DNA of 64,000 nt, from IMG/VR virus record IMGVR_UViG_3300042305_001986, positions 1-64,000 of that record; one strand, 5' to 3'. Below the pieces are notes generated by a model that was given only the letters and a program-made list of their open reading frames with translations, was not told where the DNA came from and ran no database searches. A program made the position numbers and the translations under genes. Every line of letters begins with the position of its first letter. The stretch's first letter is position 1. The stretch comes from a virus. Of the stretch, positions 52,576-60,443 are shown piece after piece.

Positions 52576-54345
52576 TTATCTTCTCATTCCTCCGAAGAGC
52601 CATAAATATTTCTCTACGTCTTTCTGATTGTAACTTCGATTGGAATCGTTATTTGTTTGACCATAATACGATGGAACACTCGGATTCATAAAGTCAGTTT
52701 TATATTTTACACTTTCATTTACCGTCCAAGAATCAATCATTGCTTTTGCTTGTTCGGTAACCTTTGTGAGTTTGGAAAAACTACTTTCACCAACATATAA
52801 AGCCATAGCAACAGACATAATCAAGTCGTCATGTTGTCCTTTGATATGGTCGGGTCTTCCGTTTATGTAAACAAACGTCAGTAATTCATTATATAATCTT
52901 GATGATCTTATCTTAAACCCGTGTCTAATATATTCTTCAAAAGTTGCAATAATCTGAACCCTTTTGTTGTTAAAATTAATTCCCGGTATTTTCTCTTGTG
53001 CTTTTGGATCATATTTCCATATATCAGTTGATACTTGACCATCAATATAAAGGTTTTTATACCCCAACTCTTGCATCTTCCTTGCAGTTGATACACCCAT
53101 ACCACCCGTAATGTCAATAACCACAAATGCGTTGTATCTTTGTGCCCATTTTAAGGCAATTTCAGCGGCAATATCAGGTGGAACTTTGTCCAAAAATTCA
53201 ACAACCTGTTCTCTTGTATCAAAATCAACTATATTAAAGGTTGTAAAGTCCTCTGAATCACCTCTTGACACATCCACACCCATAATATATTTGTGATCCA
53301 ATATTGGATCCTCCCAAACCCATAACGCCCCTCCCATCATCTTGTCTTTGGGTTCTTTAATATCATTTTTCTTGATTTTTTCCATAGTTCCAGAGTCAAT
53401 GACATTGTCACCCGAACCAAGAAAGTTACACTCCAATTCTTGAGACACCTTTCTTCTATCGTATTTCAACTTCTTAACCATAGTTTCAAACCAAGAAGAA
53501 CAAGGTTTATAACCTTCATTGATTTTTTGAATAACAAATTCAAGATCCAAATCCCAACCCGCACCATCCAACCTAATTACGTGTTCCTCTTCAGAATATT
53601 CTTCTTTATTTAACAAATAATGAACTATATCTTTGGTTTTTACTAAATAAAGGTCTTTGGTATATCTTGGATCTCTATACCAATACATTTCAGATATTTT
53701 GAAATCATTCATACCCCGTAAAGCTTGATCGTAAATTGAATAATAAATTTGATCAAATCCGTTGGGGGTTGAAATAACTATAACTTTACCACCCGTTGAG
53801 AGTGAGGCCATACAAGCCGCCCAGAAATCATCATCAGCTTCAATATATGCCGCCTCGTCGAATACAAGAATAGTTGGGGTATAACCTCTCAATGCGTCTT
53901 TTGATGTTGCAACCGCTTTTACTTCACAACCATTTGTCAATCTGAAGTGACGTTGGGAGTTTTTTTCCGATGAAAAACTAACGCCAAACCAATCGGGCCA
54001 TTGCTCTTGGAACGATCTGATCTTATCTGCCATACCGACGGCAGTATCAAGTTTGTTTGCGATGATCAATATCTTTTCAGGTTTTCCCTTCGGAGCCGTG
54101 ATCAACTTTTTGGAAATCCAAGCTGCGGTGACAGTGGAAACTCCCGCCTGTCTATATTTTAATGCAATATTTTCCTCAAATTTTTCGAAATCCTCAATCA
54201 ATTTCACTTGGTCAGGAAACAACTTCAGGGGTACGAACCCCTGAACTGTTTGATCATAAGTTTTCAAATATGTTTTTAAGGCATATTCAGGACTTTTGAC
54301 ACATTTGGCATATTCTAATAATACCTGTTCTCTTGTTAAACCCAT
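52576..54345 (-). CDS. gp17-like terminase large subunit
   Basis: ATPase: Walker A-like KYRQAGVST (residues 63-71), Walker B ILVFDEAAYIE (159-169) and the coupling motif VISTPNG. Nuclease (RNase H fold): GVDVSRGDSEDF, then VVIDITGGMG and QHDDLIMSVAMAL, holding the metal-binding acids. At 589 residues it is close to T4 gp17 (610). It pumps and cuts concatemeric DNA. No small terminase was recognised next to it. Upstream gene spaced three bases. Confidence 0.93.
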   Translation of the reverse strand: MGLTREQVLLEYAKCVKSPEYALKTYLKTYDQTVQGFVPLKLFPDQVKLIEDFEKFEENIALKYRQAGVSTVTAAWISKKLITAPKGKPEKILIIANKLDTAVGMADKIRSFQEQWPDWFGVSFSSEKNSQRHFRLTNGCEVKAVATSKDALRGYTPTILVFDEAAYIEADDDFWAACMASLSTGGKVIVISTPNGFDQIYYSIYDQALRGMNDFKISEMYWYRDPRYTKDLYLVKTKDIVHYLLNKEEYSEEEHVIRLDGAGWDLDLEFVIQKINEGYKPCSSWFETMVKKLKYDRRKVSQELECNFLGSGDNVIDSGTMEKIKKNDIKEPKDKMMGGALWVWEDPILDHKYIMGVDVSRGDSEDFTTFNIVDFDTREQVVEFLDKVPPDIAAEIALKWAQRYNAFVVIDITGGMGVSTARKMQELGYKNLYIDGQVSTDIWKYDPKAQEKIPGINFNNKRVQIIATFEEYIRHGFKIRSSRLYNELLTFVYINGRPDHIKGQHDDLIMSVAMALYVGESSFSKLTKVTEQAKAMIDSWTVNESVKYKTDFMNPSVPSYYGQTNNDSNRSYNQKDVEKYLWLFGGMRR

Positions 54346-54348
54346 CCA

Positions 54349-55638
54349 TTAATTTAAACTTATTCCGAGATTAGAGAGGAAATTATCCAAGTCTTCATCA
54401 TCATCTTCTGAACCCATAGCATCTTCATATTCTTGATCTTTAAGTTCCTGAATTATCTCTTTTACCATTTTGTCTACAATTTGCTTACCTTTTGGTGTTT
54501 CTGCGAGAATTTCTTTCATAGTCTTGAAAAACTCGTCAGTACTCAGAGAGGCAATTCTCGATTTGAGATAGAACTGAATGATTTTCTTGTCTTCGTCAAA
54601 TAGTTCATCAGGATATGCATTTACCAATTTTTCATAAATGATCGGTCCGACTCTCATATCCCAAATTTCATCTGGTAAAGTGTCTGCAACCCCCATAACC
54701 ATTTCTGCCGATCTTGGATCGTCAGGTAAACCCTGAGTCATAACCAAATCGTTCACACCTTTAAGTAATTCATGAATTAAAAGTGGAAACCATGTGGCCT
54801 GTGCTTTTACGGTTGGAGGATCTGTAGTTTCGTCAACTTCCTCTTTACCCATCATTCCTTCACCACTACCTGCCATATTCAACATTTGTTGGTTAGGCAT
54901 AATCCAATATAGATAGTCAGCATATGACATTATAACACCATATAATCTTACCAAATCAGGATTCAATCTATCTAATTCTGGAACTACAAGTTGATACATG
55001 TAGTGACCTTTTTTTGCACCACCCTGAATCAACGCATTTAAAATTCTTCTTTTTGCGGTTTCCGCGTTAAAATTCTCCATAGAATTCATAAATGACATAA
55101 AGTCATCTTGAAAATCTTCTTCTTCGTCCTCTTCACCTCCGAATTGTTTTTCAATTTCATCCTCATCGTACTCTTCTGGTTTAGAACTCATACCTTGTTT
55201 TGAAATTTCACCGGGACTAACTAAGTCCGCTTCAAAATTTACTTGATCTGTAATACCGGTCTCCTTCTTTACTAAATCAATTGCTAAATTTTCCAAATAT
55301 TCTTTGTGACTAGATTGAATCTGTAGAATTCTATTCGATGCACCCATAACCAAAGTCTGTAACTGCATCATACCATTCATTCCCGATAAATTTCTTACAC
55401 CTGTAAGACGTTTCAAGTTTTCGATAACATCCTTAAATCTTTTACTCGCAATAATTTGTTCGAAAGAATCAGGTATTCCATCGTTATTTTTATCGGGAAG
55501 TGCGGGATTTTTACTATAAGGTGTTTCCCCCCTGTTAAAAAGATCTTCCAAAGAAGGATCCATTCTTTCAGGACCATCATATCTTATCGGAGCCTCTAAT
55601 AAAGCCTTTCTTACTGTATTTTTTAAATCCTGTCTCAT
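54349..55638 (-). CDS. Structural-type protein with Ca-binding-like loop (429 aa)
   Basis: Near residue 50 it has PDKNNDGIPDSFEQII, a D-x-N-x-D-G-x-P-D loop typical of EF-hand/dockerin-like calcium sites. The middle is acidic with runs of Glu/Asp; the C-terminal half is helical and ends DDDEDLDNFLSNLGISLN. Its stop is three bases before the terminase gene and its start overlaps the preceding gene by one base. Likely a head or packaging accessory protein. No family recognised. Confidence 0.6.
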   Translation of the reverse strand: MRQDLKNTVRKALLEAPIRYDGPERMDPSLEDLFNRGETPYSKNPALPDKNNDGIPDSFEQIIASKRFKDVIENLKRLTGVRNLSGMNGMMQLQTLVMGASNRILQIQSSHKEYLENLAIDLVKKETGITDQVNFEADLVSPGEISKQGMSSKPEEYDEDEIEKQFGGEEDEEEDFQDDFMSFMNSMENFNAETAKRRILNALIQGGAKKGHYMYQLVVPELDRLNPDLVRLYGVIMSYADYLYWIMPNQQMLNMAGSGEGMMGKEEVDETTDPPTVKAQATWFPLLIHELLKGVNDLVMTQGLPDDPRSAEMVMGVADTLPDEIWDMRVGPIIYEKLVNAYPDELFDEDKKIIQFYLKSRIASLSTDEFFKTMKEILAETPKGKQIVDKMVKEIIQELKDQEYEDAMGSEDDDEDLDNFLSNLGISLN

Positions 55639-56627
55639 TATTTCTCCGCCTTTGGTTTTGGTTTATGCTTTGGTTGAAATGGAGTTTTTCTTTCAGGTTT
55701 GGATGGTGCGACATCTGGTTTAACAGGCGCCGGTTTTGTAAATGGTTCAGATTCAAAAATTTCTGAATAACTCATCCAATCAGGTAATTCTTTTCCTGCC
55801 TTTGGTTTTGGTTTGTGTTTTGGTTGGAAAGGTGTTTTTCTTTCAGGTCTCGACGGAACAACACCAGGTTCCTTTACAGGTGCGGGTTTTGTTAAAGGTG
55901 CTTCATTAACTAATTTAACTAAGTCACCTTTGGTAATACTCGCAGGAATATGTTTTTTAACAATTTTCATTACACTTTCCTCCAAAGATTTGAGATTATC
56001 TTCTTTCACTTTTTCGGGTAGTTTTTTGAAGTTAGTGTGTTGAGCAAATTCGTCAGCCATATTACACCATTTATTTCTTTCTTTTTTACTTAATGATTCA
56101 TCGTTACATTTGGCAAAAAAGTATTTTTGTTGTGATTTGCTTTGAAATTTTTCTTCAATTTCACCCTTTTCACCATTTGATTTTTTTGATTTAATGATGT
56201 CTAACATAAGATCAATTTCTTCATCAGATAACTCATTCATCATTGATCTATTATTGTCCGAATCATCATCCATACCATCAGGTGCCATGTCGTCAGCATC
56301 ATGTGGTCCTTGTTGACCTGTATAATCTTGTCTTGTGAGAGCAGTCAAATCATCCTGATTTTCTTTCATTTCACCCTCACCCGAAACAACAGTCAAAGAT
56401 CCATCTTGACCTGGAACAACTTCACCATTATTCACAGCCAATCCTGTTCCTTTATTTTTCATAGCTTCAACTTCCCCTTTTGTATAAGTTGTTTTTTTCA
56501 CAACAGAAGTTTGAGCTTCATTCAATATTTTTTTTGCCAAAATATTTCTTTGGTTTTCACTTAAAGAACGAATTGTTTTGATTGAAAAACCTTCATCAAG
56601 TAAGACTTTGATATTTTTTTTGTTCAT
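55638..56627 (-). CDS. Protein with two C-terminal Pro/Lys repeats and a SKSQQ motif (329 aa)
   Basis: The last ~100 residues repeat a ~33-residue unit (TKPAPVK ... PERKTPFQPKHKPKPKA) twice. Before it, EEKFQSKSQQKYFFAKCNDE then SLSKKERNKWCNMADEFAQH resembles a motif of phage-encoded 'SKSQQRLF'-like proteins. The first half is acidic and lists GQQGPHDADDMAPDGMDDDS. Possibly a head-internal or linker protein. Four-base overlap with the upstream gene. Confidence 0.6.
   Translation of the reverse strand: MNKKNIKVLLDEGFSIKTIRSLSENQRNILAKKILNEAQTSVVKKTTYTKGEVEAMKNKGTGLAVNNGEVVPGQDGSLTVVSGEGEMKENQDDLTALTRQDYTGQQGPHDADDMAPDGMDDDSDNNRSMMNELSDEEIDLMLDIIKSKKSNGEKGEIEEKFQSKSQQKYFFAKCNDESLSKKERNKWCNMADEFAQHTNFKKLPEKVKEDNLKSLEESVMKIVKKHIPASITKGDLVKLVNEAPLTKPAPVKEPGVVPSRPERKTPFQPKHKPKPKAGKELPDWMSYSEIFESEPFTKPAPVKPDVAPSKPERKTPFQPKHKPKPKAEK
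55648..55898 (-). repeat. Two direct copies of a ~98-bp Pro/Lys-encoding unit
   Basis: Copies at about 55648-55745 and 55798-55898, spaced 150 bases start to start. They encode PERKTPFQPKHKPKPKA-containing units with third-position differences, so the duplication is not recent. Confidence 0.75.
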
Positions 56628-57019
56628 GGTGTTTGTAATATTTTTTCCTCTGAAAGAACTATATCTCTTTCGTAAAATTTATCCTTTATTATAGAAATAT
56701 CATCTCCAAATCTAAAGACCAATCTTTGGTTTCCTTCATATCCCGAATCTTCAGATTCCCAAGCCAAAGAAATGACACCATCAACGGCATCGTACATATT
56801 GAAGTAATCAGAATTACGAACAAGTTCCAACTTGATGTCGGAACTGCTCAGTTTTAAAACACAATGAATGAACTCCAATAGGGGAGGAAATGGTCTCCCT
56901 GAGGCGGGACTTACATCCCAATCTTCACCGTAGACCTCTTCGTTTTTTGAGAAAATAAATTCGTATGTGTTATTTCCTTTATAGTCAGGTCCAAGTTCAT
57001 TCACATAAACGAGTTTCAT
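56624..57019 (-). CDS. Protein of unknown function (131 aa)
   Basis: LVYVNELGPDYKGNNTYEFI, then VYGEDWDVSPASGRPFPPLL and VISLAWESEDSGYEGNQRLV: a compact alpha/beta protein. The pattern 'G-x-D-W-D-x-x-P-A-x-G-x-x-x-P-P' also occurs in marine phage proteins of unknown role. Four-base overlap on both sides. Confidence 0.65.
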   Translation of the reverse strand: MKLVYVNELGPDYKGNNTYEFIFSKNEEVYGEDWDVSPASGRPFPPLLEFIHCVLKLSSSDIKLELVRNSDYFNMYDAVDGVISLAWESEDSGYEGNQRLVFRFGDDISIIKDKFYERDIVLSEEKILQTP

Positions 57020-58260
57020 TCCAAAAATCCTTTTTGATTAATTTTGAATTCTTCACCATTAATCTTGACAACGATATTTTTCTTGTTTGTTCTTCCGATT
57101 AACTCAACCTCTTTGAATTCCTTGATGATTTTTTTGGAAGCAACTTCTTGTTCATATGTTGTAGCCATTTTGTTGACTGACTCAATCATAAGTTGTTTCT
57201 TTTTTTCGTTTTTGATTTTGGTTTCCTGAATAACGGATTCACTCAAGTATTTGTTAATAGTTTTTTCAACCTTCGATTCTGCAAATATTGAATCCATAAT
57301 CTTATCTAAGTCACTTTTTGGTTTCTCCATCATATAATCACCGCCCTCACCTAGCTCCTCTGTTTTTTCAGGAGATTCTGGTGTTTCTTCAGTACCCATT
57401 TCCATATCTAATTCCATATCCATTCCACCCCCATCTTCATCCGCGGTAACGTCAACAGATGTATCCTCCAAACCATAATCAATTTCACCCTCCAATCTTT
57501 CAATAACTTCATCTTTATCTTCTTCTTTGAATTTTTCTAAATCCATCGCCGAAAGAATCGAATTAATAACATATTTCATATTCGAAGAGTCCAACCCTTG
57601 GGTAGAATCCAATTCTCTTAATTTTTGAGAGAGTTTGCCTGTAATTTTTTGAATTGTTTTGAAGTCGGTTCCTTCTTCACCTGATGGTGTTTCCATTCCC
57701 ATGTCAGGAGTTTTCTCTGTACCGGCGTCCATACCTAAATCGAAATCTAATTCGGATCCTGTGTCAGATCCTGCATCCATAGATGGTTCTGCCGGCATCT
57801 CCAAGTCAGTTTGAGCTTCTAATCCTGCGTCCATGCCAAGATCTGCAGATGGTTCATCATATGTTGGTTCAGGTGCGGATTTGGGTGTTTTTAAAACAAA
57901 TTTCTTTTGTTCACCAAAAAGATTTGTTTCTTCATTCACACCTTGAGTATAGTTAACCTCACGAGCCAACAAATTCAATCTCTTAAGTGCTTGAGAATAC
58001 GAATTATAATATCGTCTATTCTTCATAGGCTCAATGTATTCCTCAACACCTTCGTTGATAGATTTTTTTATAATATATCCAAGCTTTTCTTTGGCTATGA
58101 CATACTTTACACCATCACTTAATGTTTTGGAATATTCCACGCTAGATACTTCGTTAACTACCTGCTTTGGAACTTCTTTATATCTTGCGATCTCCAAGAT
58201 TCTTCTGATTTTTTCATCCCCTTGAAGTCTTTCGCTTCCTAATGGTCTCAAATCTGACAT
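57016..58260 (-). CDS. Acidic structural-type protein (414 aa)
   Basis: The middle is a low-complexity acidic/Met-rich segment (DLGMDAGLEAQTDLEMPAEP, MDMELDMEMGTEETPESPEK). Flanks are helical. It ends with a small beta-rich motif (KKNIVVKINGEEFKINQKGFLE). Such acidic proteins in T4-like phages can be core or scaffolding components. Begins just after the small protein gene at 58286. Family not recognised. Confidence 0.6.
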   Translation of the reverse strand: MSDLRPLGSERLQGDEKIRRILEIARYKEVPKQVVNEVSSVEYSKTLSDGVKYVIAKEKLGYIIKKSINEGVEEYIEPMKNRRYYNSYSQALKRLNLLAREVNYTQGVNEETNLFGEQKKFVLKTPKSAPEPTYDEPSADLGMDAGLEAQTDLEMPAEPSMDAGSDTGSELDFDLGMDAGTEKTPDMGMETPSGEEGTDFKTIQKITGKLSQKLRELDSTQGLDSSNMKYVINSILSAMDLEKFKEEDKDEVIERLEGEIDYGLEDTSVDVTADEDGGGMDMELDMEMGTEETPESPEKTEELGEGGDYMMEKPKSDLDKIMDSIFAESKVEKTINKYLSESVIQETKIKNEKKKQLMIESVNKMATTYEQEVASKKIIKEFKEVELIGRTNKKNIVVKINGEEFKINQKGFLE

Positions 58261-58285
58261 TTGTATTTTTTGTTAATTTTTAATT

Positions 58286-58471
58286 TTATGAATTTAACCC
58301 TCGAAAACCTCCAAGAGTAACGGCGTTACATTGATATGCAATTTCTGTTGTATTATCTCCCTCTGTCCATAATGGAGTAGGAATTGAGTAGAAAGGAGCT
58401 GCGTCATTTCTTGCCACACTTATTCTGTTTACGTTAGCGTAGTTTGATTGAGTACAAGCGGTTATTGCCAT
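58286..58471 (-). CDS. Small protein of unknown function (61 aa)
   Basis: MAITACTQSNYANVNRISVA, then TTEIAYQCNAVTLGGFRGLN: two Cys and Asn-rich. A TATTTATTTATA element lies upstream of its start. Reality supported by position and start context; might be a small virion protein. Not recognised. Confidence 0.5.
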   Translation of the reverse strand: MAITACTQSNYANVNRISVARNDAAPFYSIPTPLWTEGDNTTEIAYQCNAVTLGGFRGLNS

Positions 58472-58509
58472 TATAGTTTTTTATAAATAAATATAGAGAT
58501 AAATACAAA

Positions 58510-59268
58510 TTATCTTTTTTTCCTACTATGTGATTCTAAAGAAAGTGTTTTGTCTATAATTTTATTTTTAGCATCAAATAGTTTTTGAATATATCCAGCC
58601 CTCCTCATATATTTAAAAACGAGGTTTTCATATGATTTTTCCCCACCTTTGAGTAATCCTGCGGATCTATATTTTTTCAATTTATCTTTAAAATTATCCA
58701 ATATTTCTATAGCTTTTTTGGGTTCCTCGTCATTTAAATTCAAAAATACGTCATCAAATTGTGAAATAACATTCTTAATTTTTCTCTTTAAAATATCTTT
58801 GTCAATCTGTGTTTCTTCTTTTTTGGGTATTTCAACCCAATCATTATGTAAGATACTGTATACACCAGAAGAATGATGAGGCTCCAATATATCTTGGATA
58901 TAAACTTCCACATCATGTCCATAAATTGTAATATCATGAGTGCTGTTAAATAATGTTTTTTTGAGATTAAAATATTCTTTATATAATTCTTCGTTTCCTT
59001 CCAATTGTTTAAAATCTAAAATAAAATGTAAATCAACATCTGATAAATCAGACCAGTTGAAATTTGCTAAGGATCCTGTCATTGTGATATCAGACAAAAA
59101 TATATCAAGATCTAAATATTCAAAAAACTCTTCACTAATTTTCATGAGTTGTTTTTTGATATTTTCTTTCAAAGTTGAATTATCAGGTGTTTGAGGATTG
59201 TCCCAAAACTTGGGATTCAACTCATCCTTATATAACAAGGTGTCAACAACCTGATTAATTGAATTCAT
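58510..59268 (-). CDS. Nucleotidyltransferase-fold protein (252 aa)
   Basis: ITMTGSLANFNWSDLSDVDL followed by HFIL is the G-S-x(n)-D-x-D motif of the polymerase-beta/nucleotidyltransferase superfamily. DVEVYIQDI supplies a plausible third acidic site. Similar proteins occur in T4-like phages, function unknown. Might modify RNA or protein by nucleotide transfer. C-terminal half helical and basic. Four-base overlap with the KTSC gene. Confidence 0.7.
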   Translation of the reverse strand: MNSINQVVDTLLYKDELNPKFWDNPQTPDNSTLKENIKKQLMKISEEFFEYLDLDIFLSDITMTGSLANFNWSDLSDVDLHFILDFKQLEGNEELYKEYFNLKKTLFNSTHDITIYGHDVEVYIQDILEPHHSSGVYSILHNDWVEIPKKEETQIDKDILKRKIKNVISQFDDVFLNLNDEEPKKAIEILDNFKDKLKKYRSAGLLKGGEKSYENLVFKYMRRAGYIQKLFDAKNKIIDKTLSLESHSRKKR

Positions 59269-59507
59269 TTTTTAGTATATTTGAAAGTTTTGGCGATTTC
59301 TTTATTAAAAAACGATCCTTGTGATTCTGCCATTCTAAATTTTGTATAAATTTGATGTGGAACCTCTTCATAAGAATACACCAATCCATTTTTAAATGTC
59401 ACCTCAAGGTTTTGAGTTTTGGTGTCATAAATTGTTTGATTGATGTTTGAGGATTCAATCTCATTTAAAATCCTTGTTCCTTCTATTTTTTCAGATATTA
59501 TTGCCAT
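59265..59507 (-). CDS. KTSC domain protein (80 aa)
   Basis: The order NINQTIYDTKTQNLEVTFKN, GLVYSYEEVPHQIYTKFRMA, ESQGSFFNKEIAKTFKYTKK fits the KTSC domain ('S-x-x-I-x-x-x-x-Y-D', 'F-x-N-G-x-x-Y-x-Y-x-x-V-P', 'A-x-S-x-G-x-F-F-N'). Small KTSC proteins are common in phages and bacteria; they are thought to bind nucleic acid, unproven. Overlaps its neighbours slightly. Confidence 0.8.
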   Translation of the reverse strand: MAIISEKIEGTRILNEIESSNINQTIYDTKTQNLEVTFKNGLVYSYEEVPHQIYTKFRMAESQGSFFNKEIAKTFKYTKK

Positions 59508-59793
59508 TTTTGAAAGGTATTTCTTCTTCTATTATATTGAATTTTGAATAAATATGCTCAAAAAATTTGTTATCGGAAATATCAAACCCATTATTTTGGA
59601 TAATATTTTTAAAATTTAAAATTTCGTCCTGAATTTTGTTCAGTTGATTTCTTAATACTTCAGTATTATCTGACTCGGATGTCAGATCCACACCTTTCTC
59701 ACAAAGGTCATTAAACAAAGTCCTGAAGTTTCTATATTCGGAAAGAAGGACCGAGTCGTCCGTTGTAGAAGATAAATAATCGTTAATATTCAT
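59491..59793 (-). CDS. Protein of unknown function (100 aa)
   Basis: Helical with a coiled-coil-like segment (VLRNQLNKIQDEILNFKN). Overlaps the KTSC gene by 17 bases. A TATTTATA sits three bases upstream of the ATG, too close to serve as promoter for it. Confidence 0.5.
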   Translation of the reverse strand: MNINDYLSSTTDDSVLLSEYRNFRTLFNDLCEKGVDLTSESDNTEVLRNQLNKIQDEILNFKNIIQNNGFDISDNKFFEHIYSKFNIIEEEIPFKNGNNI

Positions 59794-59817
59794 GATTATA
59801 AATATATCAAGAATTAA

Positions 59818-59842
59818 AAACCCCTCCGTGAGGGAGGGGTTT
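59818..59842 (-). terminator. Rho-independent terminator
   Basis: AAACCCCTCC and GGAGGGGTTT pair around a GTGAG loop, with a T-run on the minus strand after it. Ends the transcript of the UVR gene (stop at 59848). Confidence 0.85.
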
Positions 59843-59847
59843 CAATT

Positions 59848-60285
59848 TTACGATTTCAACTTTTTTATTTCATCCCTATATTTTATCGCCGATTCGAAAT
59901 CTTGTTTGGTTACAGAATTATTCAATTTTGTTTCTAACTCTTTGATTTTTTCTTTGTTGGATTCAATAGATTTTATTTTATCCCTCAACTTAGCCGCGGT
60001 TTCATAATCTTGTTTTTCAACAGCACTTTCAAGTTGTTTTTTGAGATCCCATCTTTCACCTGAAGGTTTACTGTTATCATCAGATGTTTTATATATTGTA
60101 GTCACCTGAAATGATCCGTCTTCTGATACAAATGATTCTTTGGTCCAAGATCCATTTTCATCATCTCCCGATTCCACGTTCCTTTTACCTCTGATCATAT
60201 AAGGTGAAGTAAATGAACCGAAATCTTCAAACAAAGAATCAAATTCAGAAAACAAATTGTTAAAGTTAATTTTTTTACGTAACAT
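59848..60285 (-). CDS. Double UVR-domain protein, McsA-like without zinc fingers
   Basis: Two UVR repeats: residues ~80-107 (LKKQLESAVEKQDYETAAKL, then RDKI) and ~112-143 (IKELETKLNNSVTKQDFESA, then IKYRDEI). The 'D-Y/F-E-x-A-x-x-x-R-D' core is the family signature. UVR domains link UvrB/UvrC and, in McsA and ClpC/ClpE, bind Clp ATPases. No CxxC zinc fingers are present, unlike McsA. The first ~70 residues have a short FEDFGSF part and are otherwise unstructured. It is divergent from a ClpC gene that itself has a UVR domain, so an adaptor role is plausible. Confidence 0.75.
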   Translation of the reverse strand: MLRKKINFNNLFSEFDSLFEDFGSFTSPYMIRGKRNVESGDDENGSWTKESFVSEDGSFQVTTIYKTSDDNSKPSGERWDLKKQLESAVEKQDYETAAKLRDKIKSIESNKEKIKELETKLNNSVTKQDFESAIKYRDEIKKLKS

Positions 60286-60353
60286 TTTATTATTTTTTTA
60301 TTAGTTTATTTCTGAAAATCACTACTTATCAAATTTGTGCCAAACTTCACAAA

Positions 60354-60401
60354 CTGACAAAATGTCATACAAATAAAAAAAACCTGACAAAATTACAAAT
60401 A
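60354..60401. promoter_or_regulatory. Paired direct repeats between UVR gene and clpC
   Basis: CTGACAAAAT occurs at 60354-60363 and 60384-60393, exactly 30 bases apart (about three helix turns). Each is followed by ACAAATA (60369-60375 and 60395-60401). The first copy overlaps the palindrome TGACA-AAA-TGTCA (60355-60367). It sits in the 158-base divergent gap and looks like an operator. The rest of the gap is AT-rich. A TTG (60402-60404) then TATATTCT (60423-60430) spaced 18 bases could be a Bacteroidota-type promoter for clpC. Confidence 0.55.
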
Positions 60402-60443
60402 TTGATTTTTTCATGAAAAACATATATTCTTAAAATAAAAAAA

